Assembly (NCBI GenBank): GCA_946621875.1
Contig: CAMOOX010000014.1
Location: forward strand, 1 to 28,958
Length of the DNA: 28,958 bases
Direction of reading: 5' to 3'
Origin: UBA1738 sp003453455
Lineage (GTDB): Bacteria; Bacillota; Clostridia; UBA1381
The translations under genes were made by a program, and so were the position numbers. This document shows positions 9,115 to 18,043 of the stretch, piece by piece (position 1 is the stretch's first letter; the number at the start of each line of letters is the position of its first letter). Under the pieces are notes generated by a model. It ran no database searches, was not told where the DNA came from, and worked only from the letters and a program-made list of their open reading frames with translations.

Positions 9115-9137
9115 AGAAAAATCTCCTCCTTGATTTA

Positions 9138-9155
9138 TTGTTTGGGATTAAACAA
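9138..9155. promoter_or_regulatory. Palindrome in the nifJ leader, possibly a Rex operator
   Basis: TTGTTT and AAACAA form a perfect 6-base inverted repeat with a 6-base spacer, between the nifJ transcription start and its ribosome binding site. It resembles, imperfectly, the TTGTTAANNNNTTAACAA site of the NADH-sensing repressor Rex, which controls fermentation genes in Clostridia. As RNA it would form a 7-pair hairpin in the leader. The Rex assignment is inference. Confidence 0.3.
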
Positions 9156-9196
9156 TCCATTATTTATAAAGTAATGAATAAAATCCATACCTTACT

Positions 9197-9225
9197 ATGA
9201 TAACACTTTTTAAAAGCAAAATCAA
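9197..9225 (-). promoter_or_regulatory. Promoter of nifJ
   Basis: On the minus strand, TTGATT (9220-9225) and TATCAT (9197-9202) are separated by exactly 17 bases. A TG one base before the -10 makes it an extended -10 promoter. Transcription would start near 9190, giving a leader of about 75 bases. Confidence 0.7.
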
Positions 9226-9253
9226 TAACAAAAAGTCATAAAATTGTCGTAAT

Positions 9254-10042
9254 TTAATTTTTTTTATGTTTTGTAAGAAAAATACTTGCACAAATGCCCA
9301 AAATTATGCCCAAAAATGCCACAACCTGTGAAATTCCAAGAACATTAGGGACTAAATAGAGGATATATTCGCTGTTTCGCATACCCTCTAAAAATAGCCT
9401 GCCAAGGCTGTACCAGAAGATATAGAAGAAAAAAACCTGCCCGTCTGCGCGTTTTTTGTCGCGGAAAATGAGAATAAGCAGCAGTCCTGCAAAATTCCAG
9501 ATACCCTCGTATAAGAATAGGGGGTGAACACCTTTTGCACCGTTTATAGTCATTGCCAAAAAACTGTCCGTTTCGCGTCCGTAAACCTCGGCGTTAAAGA
9601 AATTGCCCCATCTTCCTATAATCTGACCGATTAAAAGCCCCGGTGCACAAGTATCAAAGACATTAAGGGTGTTAAGCTTTCTCTTTTTACAAATAAAATA
9701 AGCGGTAGCAATAGCACCGATTAGTGCACCGTATATGGCTATACCGCCCTCCCAGATTTTGAAAATGCCCCAAAATCCGCCTACCGACTTCCAGTCGAAT
9801 ATACAGTAGTAAATTCTTGCCGAGATTATGGAGAAAATAAGTCCCCAAAAGCATATATCAAATATATCGTCAGGGTTTACACCCCTTTTTTTGCAGGTTT
9901 TTGTGACGAATAAAAGACCTAAGAGGTACCCTGAAAGTATGCATATTGCGTACCAGTATATTTCGCGACCGAAAAGCGTAAAGCAGACACGGTTTACCGT
10001 GAATTCAAGTCCGAGCGCAGGAAACCCTATTATGTTTGTCAT
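9254..10042 (-). CDS. lgt: Prolipoprotein diacylglyceryl transferase Lgt
   Basis: Lgt is a membrane enzyme that moves a diacylglyceryl group from phosphatidylglycerol to the lipobox cysteine of prolipoproteins, the first step of lipoprotein maturation. The 262-residue protein is of usual size, with about seven hydrophobic segments. It carries the family signature GRWGNFFNAEVYG at 143-155 (catalytic-site Arg144), HPLFLYEG at 173-180 and GRLFLEGMR at 214-222. The WEGGIAIYGALIG stretch at 98-110 has Tyr where the E. coli enzyme has His103, which I believe is common in Gram-positive enzymes. The ATG at 10040-10042 lies only 2 bases after the tex stop. Its AGAGGT ribosome binding site is inside the last tex codons, so translation is probably coupled. 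Confidence 0.96.
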   Translation of the reverse strand: MTNIIGFPALGLEFTVNRVCFTLFGREIYWYAICILSGYLLGLLFVTKTCKKRGVNPDDIFDICFWGLIFSIISARIYYCIFDWKSVGGFWGIFKIWEGGIAIYGALIGAIATAYFICKKRKLNTLNVFDTCAPGLLIGQIIGRWGNFFNAEVYGRETDSFLAMTINGAKGVHPLFLYEGIWNFAGLLLILIFRDKKRADGQVFFFYIFWYSLGRLFLEGMRNSEYILYLVPNVLGISQVVAFLGIILGICASIFLTKHKKN

Positions 10043-10044
10043 AA

Positions 10045-12189
10045 TTATACCTCTTTCATCGTAAGAGAAATTCTCTTTTTCTTAATATCAACATCTAAAA
10101 TTTTTACTTTCACTACATCGCCAACCGATAGGACATCGAGCGGGTGTTTTATATAACGGTCGCAAATTTGGGAAATGTGGCAAAGTCCGTCCTGATGTAC
10201 GCCTATATCAATGAAAGCACCGAAATCTATTACATTTCTTACAGTTCCCGTCATAATCATACCTGGTTTTAAATCTTCAATACTTAAAACATCTGACATT
10301 AAAATAGGCTTTGGTAAGTCCTCGCGCGGGTCGCGGCCTCTTTTTAAAAGTCCGTCTGCAATATCGCGGAGTGTAGGCACACCGATGCCAAGCTCTTCTG
10401 CAAGCTTGTTTGTATCAAAACGGAAAATACGCTCTTTAAGATCAGAAATTCTATTATCTGCCACATCCTCCTTAGTAAATCCAAGCTTGGTAAGAAGCAT
10501 CTCCGCCGCTTTATAACTTTCGGGGTGCACGCTGGTATTATCAAAAACATTTCCGCCGTCGATGCGCAAAAATCCTGCGCATTGGGTAAACGCCTTTTCG
10601 CCGAGTTTAGGGACTTTTAAAAGCTCTTTGCGGTCTTTGAATTTGCCGTTTTCTTCACGATATGCAGCGATGTTTTTTGCTATTGAAGAATTTATGCCGG
10701 CAACATAGGAAAGGAGAGAGGGCGATGCTGTATTTAAGTCAACACCGACGCTGTTTACGCAAGACTCAACTACTCCGCCAAGGCTCTCGCCAAGTTTTTT
10801 TTGGTTCATATCATGCTGATACTGACCGACACCTATGGCTTTCGGGTCGATTTTAACAAGCTCTGCAAGAGGGTCTTGAAGTCTCCTTGCGATAGAAACT
10901 GCGCTCCTAAGCGATACATCAAATTCCGGAAATTCCTCCTGTGCAAGCTTTGATGCAGAATAAACAGATGCTCCTGCCTCACTTACCACCATATAGTAAA
11001 GCTCGCTGTCAACTTCTTTGATTAGCTCGGAAACTAAGATTTCTGTTTCCTTTGAGGCTGTACCGTTGCCGATTGAAATGAGGTTTACATTATGTTTTTT
11101 GATGAGATTTTTAAGTATAGCTTTTGCTTTCTCCTTGTCATGAATGGGGAGGGTGCAGTAAACTACACTTGTATCCAAAACCTTGCCCGTATCATCTACT
11201 ACGGCAACTTTGCACCCGGTTCTGTATCCCGGGTCAAGTCCCAAAACTGTTCTCCCCTTGATTGGCGGCTGTAACAGTAGTCCTGATAAATTCTTAGAAA
11301 ACACCTTTATTGCGGCGTCCCCTGCACGCTCTGTCAGCATATTGCGTATCTCGTTTTCCACTGACGGAAAAATCAGCCTTTTAAATGCGTCATCGCAGGC
11401 AAGGGCGACCTTTTCGCCACAGCCTGATTTTGAGGTAACCGTCTGCGATTTCAAGTAATCTATACAAATTTCATCTTCTATGCTTATTTTTGCTGTTAAA
11501 AATCCGTCTTTTTCGCCTCTGTTTATGGCGAGAACACGGTGATTTGCAATTTTTTTCAAAGGCTCTTGAAAATCGTAATACATACTGTATGTGCTGTCCT
11601 CGTCCTTTGCAGCTTTTGACGAGAGCATACCGTTTTCATATATCAGCGAGCGTATTTTTTTGCGGTATTCGCTGTTATCAGAAATCATTTCGGCAATTAT
11701 GTCCAAAGCACCTGAGAGTGCGTCCTCAGCCGAATTCACATCCTTTTCGGAGTTTATGTATCCGCTTGCCAAGGAATAGACATCTTCGCCGGTTTCCTGC
11801 GCAAAGATTATTTTCGCAAGAGGCTCTAACCCTTTTTCCTTTGCAATGGTTGCGCGTGTTCGGCGTTTTGGCCTAAAAGGTCTGTAAATATCGTCAAGCT
11901 CGGTTATTGTTTTGGCATTTTCAATAGCCTTTGCAAGCTCTTCCGTAAGATTTCCCTGCTCGTCTATAAGACGGGCAATATCTGCCTTTTTCGCCTCGAT
12001 ATTTCTGAGGTATGTAAGCCTTTCGTAGAGATTTCTGAGCGTTTCATCGGTCAGCTCTCCCGTTGCCTCCTTGCGGTATCTGGCGATAAAGGGGATGGTG
12101 TTTCCGCTATCTATGAGTTTTAGCGTGTTTACTATCTGAAATTCCTTTAACGAAAATTCGTCCATCAAGATTTTTGCGATTTTGTCCAT
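10045..12189 (-). CDS. tex: Tex family RNA-binding protein (YqgF, HhH and S1 domains)
   Basis: Tex-type proteins bind nucleic acid and have been linked to transcription elongation and toxin gene expression; the exact role is unsettled. The order is an N-terminal helical HtH-like region (MDKIAKILMDEFSLKE onward), a YqgF/RNase H-like domain with GLDPGYRTGCK near residues 317-327, a helix-hairpin-helix region around 490-540, and a C-terminal S1 domain from about 642 with GTVRNVIDFGAFIDIGVHQDG. I start it at ATG 12187-12189 (714 residues). AAAGGA lies 8 bases upstream, a promoter precedes it at 12232-12260, and the preceding 42 in-frame codons cover that promoter and are low-complexity. It is divergent from mraZ and overlaps into the lgt ribosome binding site at its end. 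Confidence 0.95.
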   Translation of the reverse strand: MDKIAKILMDEFSLKEFQIVNTLKLIDSGNTIPFIARYRKEATGELTDETLRNLYERLTYLRNIEAKKADIARLIDEQGNLTEELAKAIENAKTITELDDIYRPFRPKRRTRATIAKEKGLEPLAKIIFAQETGEDVYSLASGYINSEKDVNSAEDALSGALDIIAEMISDNSEYRKKIRSLIYENGMLSSKAAKDEDSTYSMYYDFQEPLKKIANHRVLAINRGEKDGFLTAKISIEDEICIDYLKSQTVTSKSGCGEKVALACDDAFKRLIFPSVENEIRNMLTERAGDAAIKVFSKNLSGLLLQPPIKGRTVLGLDPGYRTGCKVAVVDDTGKVLDTSVVYCTLPIHDKEKAKAILKNLIKKHNVNLISIGNGTASKETEILVSELIKEVDSELYYMVVSEAGASVYSASKLAQEEFPEFDVSLRSAVSIARRLQDPLAELVKIDPKAIGVGQYQHDMNQKKLGESLGGVVESCVNSVGVDLNTASPSLLSYVAGINSSIAKNIAAYREENGKFKDRKELLKVPKLGEKAFTQCAGFLRIDGGNVFDNTSVHPESYKAAEMLLTKLGFTKEDVADNRISDLKERIFRFDTNKLAEELGIGVPTLRDIADGLLKRGRDPREDLPKPILMSDVLSIEDLKPGMIMTGTVRNVIDFGAFIDIGVHQDGLCHISQICDRYIKHPLDVLSVGDVVKVKILDVDIKKKRISLTMKEV

Positions 12190-12231
12190 AGGCAAAGTCC
12201 TTTCTGTAAAATAGGTATTGCTTCGAGTAAA

Positions 12232-12260
12232 ATTATACCGCTTTTTTTTGGTTTTTACAA
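12232..12260 (-). promoter_or_regulatory. Promoter of tex-lgt
   Basis: On the minus strand, TTGTAA (12255-12260) and a perfect TATAAT (12232-12237) have a 17-base spacer. Transcription would start near 12225, about 36 bases before the tex ATG, which supports the shorter tex start. Confidence 0.75.
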
Positions 12261-12320
12261 TAAATTGTATAATATTTGTAACAAAAATTAAAAAAATTTT
12301 TAATTTTTTTCTCAAAAGTA

Positions 12321-12349
12321 TTGCACTTTGGTAAAGTATGATGTATAAT
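12321..12349 (+). promoter_or_regulatory. Promoter of the mraZ division and cell wall cluster
   Basis: TTGCAC (12321-12326) and TATAAT (12344-12349) are separated by exactly 17 bases. Transcription should start near 12356, leaving a leader of about 73 bases before mraZ. No terminator or second strong promoter is evident before murG, so this probably drives the whole cluster. Confidence 0.85.
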
Positions 12350-12383
12350 GGGAGTGTATTGGAGCAGATGGGAGAGAATTGGT
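12349..12383 (+). promoter_or_regulatory. MraZ operator: four direct repeats at 10-base spacing
   Basis: TGGGA (12349), TTGGA (12359), TGGGA (12369) and TTGGT (12379) repeat every 10 bases, separated by unrelated 5-base spacers. Known MraZ boxes are TGGGN direct repeats with 5-base spacers in the mraZ promoter. The array begins on the last base of the -10 and covers the start site, as expected for autorepression. The alternation of TGGG and TTGG half-sites is notable. Confidence 0.7.
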
Positions 12384-12428
12384 AGAATTTGCCGAAATAC
12401 TGGTTAATTTTAGGAAGGAGGGCGTCAA

Positions 12429-12872
12429 ATGATAAGTTTTTTGGGCGAATATCCGAGGCAATTAGACGAGCGCGGACGGTTTATTTTGCCTGCCAAAGTG
12501 AGAGAAAAGCTGTCAGGAACGGTATATATAGCGCCCTCGCCGATTGATGAATGTTTAAATCTGTATCCCGAAGAGGAGTGGCAGGCGATAGCGGAGAAGG
12601 TAAGCGCTCTCCCGACAGTAACAAACCGCAGCGCGGCGGCATTGCAAAGAAGGCTTTTCGGAAAGGCAATGGCTTGCGAGATAGACAAGCAGGGGCGAAT
12701 TCCATTAAATGAAGATTTGCTGAGCCACGCAGGAATGACAAAGGATATTGTTTTAGTGGGTGTGAATTCCAAGTTTGAAATCTGGGACAGCGAAAAATGG
12801 AGAAAGGCTGACGAGGCTTTTGATACCGATATGATGCTTGAAGGCATATCAGAATATGAAATAAGGATTTAA
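12429..12872 (+). CDS. mraZ: Transcriptional regulator MraZ
   Basis: MraZ is a ring-forming DNA-binding protein of the AbrB fold that represses its own division and cell wall operon. The 147-residue length is normal. The two tandem half-domains each show the DxxxGR signature: DERGR at residues 13-17 and DKQGR at 86-90. It is the first gene of the cluster, with a GGAAGGAGGG ribosome binding site just before the ATG at 12429. Its likely operator is the four-repeat array upstream. The stop is 4 bases before the rsmH start. Confidence 0.96.
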   Translation: MISFLGEYPRQLDERGRFILPAKVREKLSGTVYIAPSPIDECLNLYPEEEWQAIAEKVSALPTVTNRSAAALQRRLFGKAMACEIDKQGRIPLNEDLLSHAGMTKDIVLVGVNSKFEIWDSEKWRKADEAFDTDMMLEGISEYEIRI

Positions 12873-12876
12873 TGCA

Positions 12877-13809
12877 ATGGAGTTCAAACATTATTCCGTA
12901 ATGCTTGAAGAAACCGTTGATGCTCTTTGCGTAAAAGAAGGCGGAATTTATGTTGACGGCACGCTTGGCGGAGGCGGACATTCAGCAGAAATATTAAAAA
13001 GAGCGAAAAATGTGCGGCTCGTAGGTATTGACAGAGATAGCGATGCACTCAGAGCGGCAGAGATGCGGCTTTCGGATTTTGAAAATCAGATAACGCTTGT
13101 CCACGATAATTTCAGTAATGTAGCCTCTATACTTGACGGGCTCGGCATAGATAAAATTGACGGAATGGTTTTGGATTTAGGAGTTTCCTCATATCAGCTT
13201 GATAATAGCGAGAGGGGTTTTTCCTATATTGTTGACGCCGCCTTGGATATGCGGATGAACAGAAGCGATGAAAAAACGGCATATGATGTGGTAAATGGTT
13301 ACAGCGAGGAGAGGCTGTCACAAATTTTCTTTTCCTATGGCGAAGAAAAATGGGCAAAGCGAATAGCGAAATTTATAGTAGATAGGAGAAAAATAGCCCC
13401 CGTAAGGACAACGGGTGAGCTTTCCAATATAGTAAGAGATGCAATCCCCAAGGGCGCAAGAGAGGGAATTGCGCATCCTGAAAAGAGGGTTTTCCAGGCG
13501 GTAAGGATTGAAGTAAACGGCGAACTTGAAATCCTTGAAAGGACAATAAAAGATATTGTCGGAAGCCTAAAAGGAGGCGGAAGGCTTGCCGTAATAACCT
13601 TTCACTCACTTGAAGACAGGATAGTAAAACAGACCTTTTCTGAGCTTTCAAAGGGCTGTGTATGTCCCCCTGATTTCCCCGTATGTGTTTGCGGAAAAAA
13701 ACCGCAAGTAAAGATAATAACAAGAAAACCCATTCTTCCAACAGAGGAAGAACTGAAAATAAATTCAAGGTCGAAAAGCGCAAAATTAAGAGTGTGCGAG
13801 AAATTATAA
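12877..13809 (+). CDS. rsmH: 16S rRNA (cytosine(1402)-N(4))-methyltransferase RsmH
   Basis: RsmH uses S-adenosylmethionine to methylate N4 of C1402 in the decoding centre of 16S rRNA. The 310-residue protein has the SAM-binding VDGTLGGGGHS motif (residues 26-36), DLGVSSYQLD, RGFSY and the C-terminal FHSLEDRIVK with a cysteine-rich GCVCPPDFPVCVCG loop, all typical of the family. The ATG at 12877 is separated from mraZ by 4 bases. It sits in its conserved place, second in the cluster, and is followed after 17 bases by the FtsL-like gene. Confidence 0.97.
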   Translation: MEFKHYSVMLEETVDALCVKEGGIYVDGTLGGGGHSAEILKRAKNVRLVGIDRDSDALRAAEMRLSDFENQITLVHDNFSNVASILDGLGIDKIDGMVLDLGVSSYQLDNSERGFSYIVDAALDMRMNRSDEKTAYDVVNGYSEERLSQIFFSYGEEKWAKRIAKFIVDRRKIAPVRTTGELSNIVRDAIPKGAREGIAHPEKRVFQAVRIEVNGELEILERTIKDIVGSLKGGGRLAVITFHSLEDRIVKQTFSELSKGCVCPPDFPVCVCGKKPQVKIITRKPILPTEEELKINSRSKSAKLRVCEKL

Positions 13810-13826
13810 AAAGGGAGAAAAAGCTG

Positions 13827-14291
13827 ATGCCATATAATAATAACCTTGCTTATGATTTGGATTTTGAGGCGAATGCCGCAAGAATAGAGAAAAAAGTAAA
13901 AGAACAGAAAAAGGAAAATAAAGCCAAGATAAGAGCTAAAAGGGTGAAGCTGCACCGTACTATTGTATGCTGTATAAGCATATTTGCGCTATGCGCAGGC
14001 TTTATGATTTCGAGGAATGTTACGGCATATGAAAGCAAGCGTAATGTGGCAAAGCTGCAAAAGGAGCTTAATAGTTTAAGGGAGTATTCAAGCCAGAAAG
14101 CGTTTGAACTTGATAAAAGCATTGACCGTGAAGCAATAGAGTATGAGGCTAAAACCCGTCTTAATATGGTAAGACCCGAAAAGTATCAGACGGTTTATGT
14201 AAACATAAAGCAAGATGATGTCACCGAAGTAACAGCAAGTGATGCAGAAGGAATTAAGAGCTTTTTTGACATATTTGCCTACAAAAGATAA
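13827..14291 (+). CDS. ftsL: FtsL-like cell division protein (bitopic, coiled coil)
   Basis: FtsL/DivIC-type proteins form a septal membrane complex that activates FtsW and its penicillin-binding partner. This 154-residue protein has a charged cytoplasmic tail (residues 1-44, very rich in Lys and Glu) and a single membrane span at about 45-62. Outside follows a short heptad-like coiled coil (about 67-95) and a polar C-terminal part, giving the standard FtsL topology. Sequence conservation is low in this family, so the call rests mainly on topology and on position between rsmH and spoVD/ftsI. I use ATG 13827, preceded by AAGGGAG 9 bases upstream; an in-frame extension to 13683 would overlap rsmH by over 120 bases and is rejected. 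Confidence 0.8.
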   Translation: MPYNNNLAYDLDFEANAARIEKKVKEQKKENKAKIRAKRVKLHRTIVCCISIFALCAGFMISRNVTAYESKRNVAKLQKELNSLREYSSQKAFELDKSIDREAIEYEAKTRLNMVRPEKYQTVYVNIKQDDVTEVTASDAEGIKSFFDIFAYKR

Positions 14292-14330
14292 TAAATATAG
14301 TTAAATGTGTATGGATAGGAATGGTACAAA

Positions 14331-16589
14331 ATGACTTTGGGCAAAATGCGAAAGCGTTCAATAAGATTATTTGTATTTTTTATGGCGCTGCTGGTAATAA
14401 TCATATCGCGCCTTTTCTATTGGCAGGTTGTACGAGGCAATCAGATGAAGGAGGCGGCAGAGCGCCAGCAGACAAATCAAACTGCAATAATTGCAAGAAG
14501 GGGCACTATCTATGACAGAAACCAGAATGTGCTGGCAGAAAGTGCGACGGTAAATACCGTTGTATGCAATCCTCAGCAGATTGAAAAGGATTGCAAAGAT
14601 GAGTCGGGAAAGGTGCGAAAGAGCGATTTAAAGTTAATTGCATCTAATCTTGCAGAAATTCTCGATTTAGACGAGGACGATGTTTTCGACAAAATCACAA
14701 AGGAAAATAAATTTCAGTATATAAAAAAGCGCGTAACCGTTGAAGAGGCGGACGCCATAAAGAAACTAAAAGACAGCTCAGTCGATAAAGAAACGGCTAA
14801 GCTTTTTTCCGGTGTTTATTTTGAGGAGGATTCAAAGCGTTACTATCAGAATAATCTTGCCTCGCATATTATAGGATTTACAGGATATGACAATGACGGT
14901 ATGCAGGGCATAGAAATGACCTTTAACAATTACCTTTCAGGACGGGCGGGAACGGTGCTTTCTGCAAGAAATGCAGGCGGAACTACTGCCGAAAAGCAGT
15001 ATGAGGCGGATGTTGACGCACAAAAGGGCGACGATATAGTTTTAACCATAGATGAAACGATACAATCTATTTTAGAAAAATACTTAGAGCAGGCATGCGT
15101 TGAAAATGCATTAAAAGAGGGCGCCTGCGGCATTATAATGAACCCGAAAACGGGCGAAATACTCGCTATGGCTACAAAACCCGATTTTGATTTAAATGAC
15201 CCTACTGCGCTTTCTCAGTATGAAAAGTTTGCAATAGGTATGGATGATGTTATTGCCAAGACAAAATCGGAAAACACAGAGGAAAGAGATGAGGCAGTAG
15301 CCAAAATACGCAATAAAATGTGGCGAAATAAGGCTATTTCCGATACATATGAGCCGGGCTCGACCTTTAAAATCCTGACCGCTGCAATTGCTCTTGAAGA
15401 GGGCGCGGCGGATTTGAATTCGCAATTCTACTGCGGCGGCTCAAAACAGGTGGCTGACCGCAAAATCAAGTGCCATAAGGTGGCAGGCCATGGCGCGGAG
15501 GACTTTGCAAGGGGCGTTATAAACTCTTGTAATGTCGTATTTATGGAGCTTGGATTAAGGATAGGAAGCGAAAAATTCCAGGAATACTTTAAGGCCTTCG
15601 GACTTACGAAAAAGACAGGAATTGAGCTGATAGGAGAATCGGGTAGCGTATATTATAAAAATAGAATGTCGGAAACCGATATTGCTACAAGCTCATTCGG
15701 TCAAGGGTTCAGCATAACGCCTATTCAGCTTATAACGGCGATTTCAGCCGTTATAAACGGCGGAAATCTTATGAAACCGCAGATTGTAAAGGAAATACGA
15801 AATAGCGGCGGAATCGTAAAAAGCTTCTATCCGCAGGTTGTAAACAAGGTTATTTCCGAGAATACATCAACAACTATGCGAAATATATTAGAGCGCGTTG
15901 TTGCAGACCCCAACGGTACAGGAAAAAATGCGTACATCAAGGGATATAGATTAGGCGGGAAGACGGGAACGTCGGAAAAAGGACGAAATAACGGCAAGCG
16001 TATTGCGTCTTTTGTGGGCTTTGCACCTGCTGATGACCCACAAATCATATGCCTTGTAATGCTTGACGAACCGCAGGTGGCAAATAAGTACGGCGGCACA
16101 ATAGCTGCACCTCTTGTCGGCTCGATTATAGAGGAAACGCTTGAATATATGGGCATAGACAGACAATATACCGAGGCGGAGGCGCAAAGTGTTTCAGTCA
16201 GCGTTCCCGATGTGAGGGAGCAGTCGGTAACTTCCGCAAAAGAAATGGTTGCGGCAAAGGGACTTAATATTAAGGTTTCGGGAAACGGCGAGGTCGTTTT
16301 AGACCAGCTTCCAAAGCCCGGTGTGAGCGTTGCGGAAAACTCGACCGTAATTGTATATACGCAGGAGCGTGATGAGAACAAGAAAGTAGCAGTTCCTAAT
16401 CTTGAAGGATTGACGGCAGAGCAGGCGAAAAAACGCCTTTCTGACGCAGGCCTCAACTTTGAGGTAGGCGGTGCGGGACTTGCAGCGGCGGAGGGAGCAT
16501 ATGCTTTCAGGCAGAGTATACCCGCAGGTACGCTTGTCGAGCCTGCAACGGTTGTAAGCGTGGAATTCAGACACAGTTCATCAGACTGA
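14331..16589 (+). CDS. Class B penicillin-binding protein, SpoVD/FtsI type, with two PASTA domains
   Basis: This is a membrane-anchored transpeptidase that cross-links peptidoglycan at the septum or, if it is SpoVD, in the spore cortex. After a short basic tail there is one membrane anchor (residues 11-33). The dimerisation domain starts at RRGTIYDRN. The transpeptidase motifs are STFK (344-347, nucleophile Ser344), SCN (399-401) and KTG (544-546). Two PASTA domains follow, about 624-678 and 685-747. A charged insertion, about 300-330, precedes WRNKAISDTYEPGSTFK, as in SpoVD relatives. The 752-residue length fits. The ATG at 14331 has AGGA 10 bases upstream. Whether it is the vegetative PBP2B/FtsI or the sporulation SpoVD cannot be told from one copy. 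Confidence 0.92.
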   Translation: MTLGKMRKRSIRLFVFFMALLVIIISRLFYWQVVRGNQMKEAAERQQTNQTAIIARRGTIYDRNQNVLAESATVNTVVCNPQQIEKDCKDESGKVRKSDLKLIASNLAEILDLDEDDVFDKITKENKFQYIKKRVTVEEADAIKKLKDSSVDKETAKLFSGVYFEEDSKRYYQNNLASHIIGFTGYDNDGMQGIEMTFNNYLSGRAGTVLSARNAGGTTAEKQYEADVDAQKGDDIVLTIDETIQSILEKYLEQACVENALKEGACGIIMNPKTGEILAMATKPDFDLNDPTALSQYEKFAIGMDDVIAKTKSENTEERDEAVAKIRNKMWRNKAISDTYEPGSTFKILTAAIALEEGAADLNSQFYCGGSKQVADRKIKCHKVAGHGAEDFARGVINSCNVVFMELGLRIGSEKFQEYFKAFGLTKKTGIELIGESGSVYYKNRMSETDIATSSFGQGFSITPIQLITAISAVINGGNLMKPQIVKEIRNSGGIVKSFYPQVVNKVISENTSTTMRNILERVVADPNGTGKNAYIKGYRLGGKTGTSEKGRNNGKRIASFVGFAPADDPQIICLVMLDEPQVANKYGGTIAAPLVGSIIEETLEYMGIDRQYTEAEAQSVSVSVPDVREQSVTSAKEMVAAKGLNIKVSGNGEVVLDQLPKPGVSVAENSTVIVYTQERDENKKVAVPNLEGLTAEQAKKRLSDAGLNFEVGGAGLAAAEGAYAFRQSIPAGTLVEPATVVSVEFRHSSSD

Positions 16590-16620
16590 CGACATAGTTA
16601 TTTTAAAAGGAGATTTTTAT

Positions 16621-18042
16621 ATGCTGGCAAGCGAGTTATTCGGTGAAAAATGGTTGTGGCAGGATACGGAGATAAGCGATATTACCATAAATTCAAAGGA
16701 AGTAAAAAGCGGCAGTGTATTTATTTGTATAAACGGGCAGAACACCGATGGGCATAATTTTGCGCAAAATGCGGCGGAAAACGGTGCTGTCGCAGTAGTT
16801 GCAGAAAAGGAAACAGCCTGTTCCTGTCCTTTGATACTTTGTGAAAACACAAAAATAGAAATGGCAAAAATATCCTCAAAGTTTTATGGCGAGCCGGAGA
16901 AAAATCTGAAACTGATAGGAATTACAGGGACTAATGGCAAAACAACGGTAAGTTACCTGGTAAAAAATATACTTGAAACGGCAGGGAAAAGGGTTGGTAT
17001 AATCGGCACAAATGAAATTTTGGTAGGCGATGAGGCAGTAGGGATACAGTCGTCAACCCCGACTACTCCGAACTCACTCGAACTGCACAAAATCTTTGCA
17101 AAAATGCTCAAAATGGGCGCAGAATATGTTGTTATGGAGGTAAGCTCACATGCGCTTGACCTTCATAGAGTTTACGGTCTCTGCTACGAAGTTGGGGTTT
17201 TTACAAACCTGACCCGCGACCATCTCGATTACCATAAGACTATGGAAAACTATTTTCTTGCAAAGGCAAAACTTTTTAGTATATCTAAAAAAGGCGTTAT
17301 CAATGTAGATGACGAATACGGAAAAAGGCTTAGTATGCTTGCACCATGCGAGAAAATGACGGTAGGTACAAAGGACGCAAATCTTTTGGCACAAAATATA
17401 GAAACAGATGAGAAAGGCTCGGCATTTTCTGTAAATTATGAGGGCGAAACTCATAAAATAGAGCTTGGAATTTCGGGAATGTTCAGCGTTTATAACGCAC
17501 TTTGTGCCTTGGCTGCTGCACTTTCGTGCGGTGTGGACATAAATACCGCAAAAAAGGGACTAAAAAATGCCTCCGGTGTAAAGGGAAGGCTTGAAAAAGT
17601 AGCGACAGACACCGATTATGCAGTTATTATTGACTATGCTCATACACCTGACGGACTGGAAAATGTGCTTGGCGCAGTAAATTCATTTAAAAAGGGACGA
17701 CTTATTGCTGTTTTTGGCTGCGGCGGTGACAGAGATGCGACAAAGCGCCCCATAATGGGTGATATAGGAACAAGGCTTTCGGATATTGCTATAATTACCT
17801 CCGATAATCCCAGAACGGAAGAGCCTCAAAAAATCATTGACGATATTTTAAAAGGCGTAAAAACGGGAGAATATAAAGTTATAAAAGACCGCAGGGAGGC
17901 AATAGGGTATGCCCTCTCCATAGCAAAAAGCGGTGATGTTGTGCTGCTTTTAGGAAAGGGTCAGGAAACATATCAGATATTGGGAACAGAAAAAATTCAT
18001 TTTGATGAACGCGAGATAGTAAAAGAGTTTTTGGAGAAGTGA
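16621..18042 (+). CDS. murE: UDP-N-acetylmuramoyl-tripeptide synthetase MurE (meso-DAP type)
   Basis: MurE adds the third amino acid to UDP-MurNAc-L-Ala-D-Glu in the cytoplasm, using ATP. The 473-residue protein has the Mur ligase ATP loop TGTNGKTT (from about residue 102), the STPTTPNS uracil-side region, EVSSHALDLHR, and the specificity motif DNPR at 395-398, which marks meso-diaminopimelate rather than lysine as substrate. This predicts A1-gamma type peptidoglycan. The ATG at 16621 has AAAGGAGA at 16606-16613. murF follows with a single base between, so translation is coupled. Confidence 0.97.
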   Translation: MLASELFGEKWLWQDTEISDITINSKEVKSGSVFICINGQNTDGHNFAQNAAENGAVAVVAEKETACSCPLILCENTKIEMAKISSKFYGEPEKNLKLIGITGTNGKTTVSYLVKNILETAGKRVGIIGTNEILVGDEAVGIQSSTPTTPNSLELHKIFAKMLKMGAEYVVMEVSSHALDLHRVYGLCYEVGVFTNLTRDHLDYHKTMENYFLAKAKLFSISKKGVINVDDEYGKRLSMLAPCEKMTVGTKDANLLAQNIETDEKGSAFSVNYEGETHKIELGISGMFSVYNALCALAAALSCGVDINTAKKGLKNASGVKGRLEKVATDTDYAVIIDYAHTPDGLENVLGAVNSFKKGRLIAVFGCGGDRDATKRPIMGDIGTRLSDIAIITSDNPRTEEPQKIIDDILKGVKTGEYKVIKDRREAIGYALSIAKSGDVVLLLGKGQETYQILGTEKIHFDEREIVKEFLEK

Positions 18043-18043
18043 T

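Noticed and set aside
12190..12315. Forty-two codon N-terminal extension of tex
   Set aside because: It covers the tex promoter and its Lys/Phe/Asn-rich sequence looks like translated AT-rich intergenic DNA; the ATG at 12189 has a ribosome binding site.
13683..13826. Upstream extension of the FtsL-like gene
   Set aside because: It overlaps the conserved end of rsmH; the ATG at 13827 has a good ribosome binding site.
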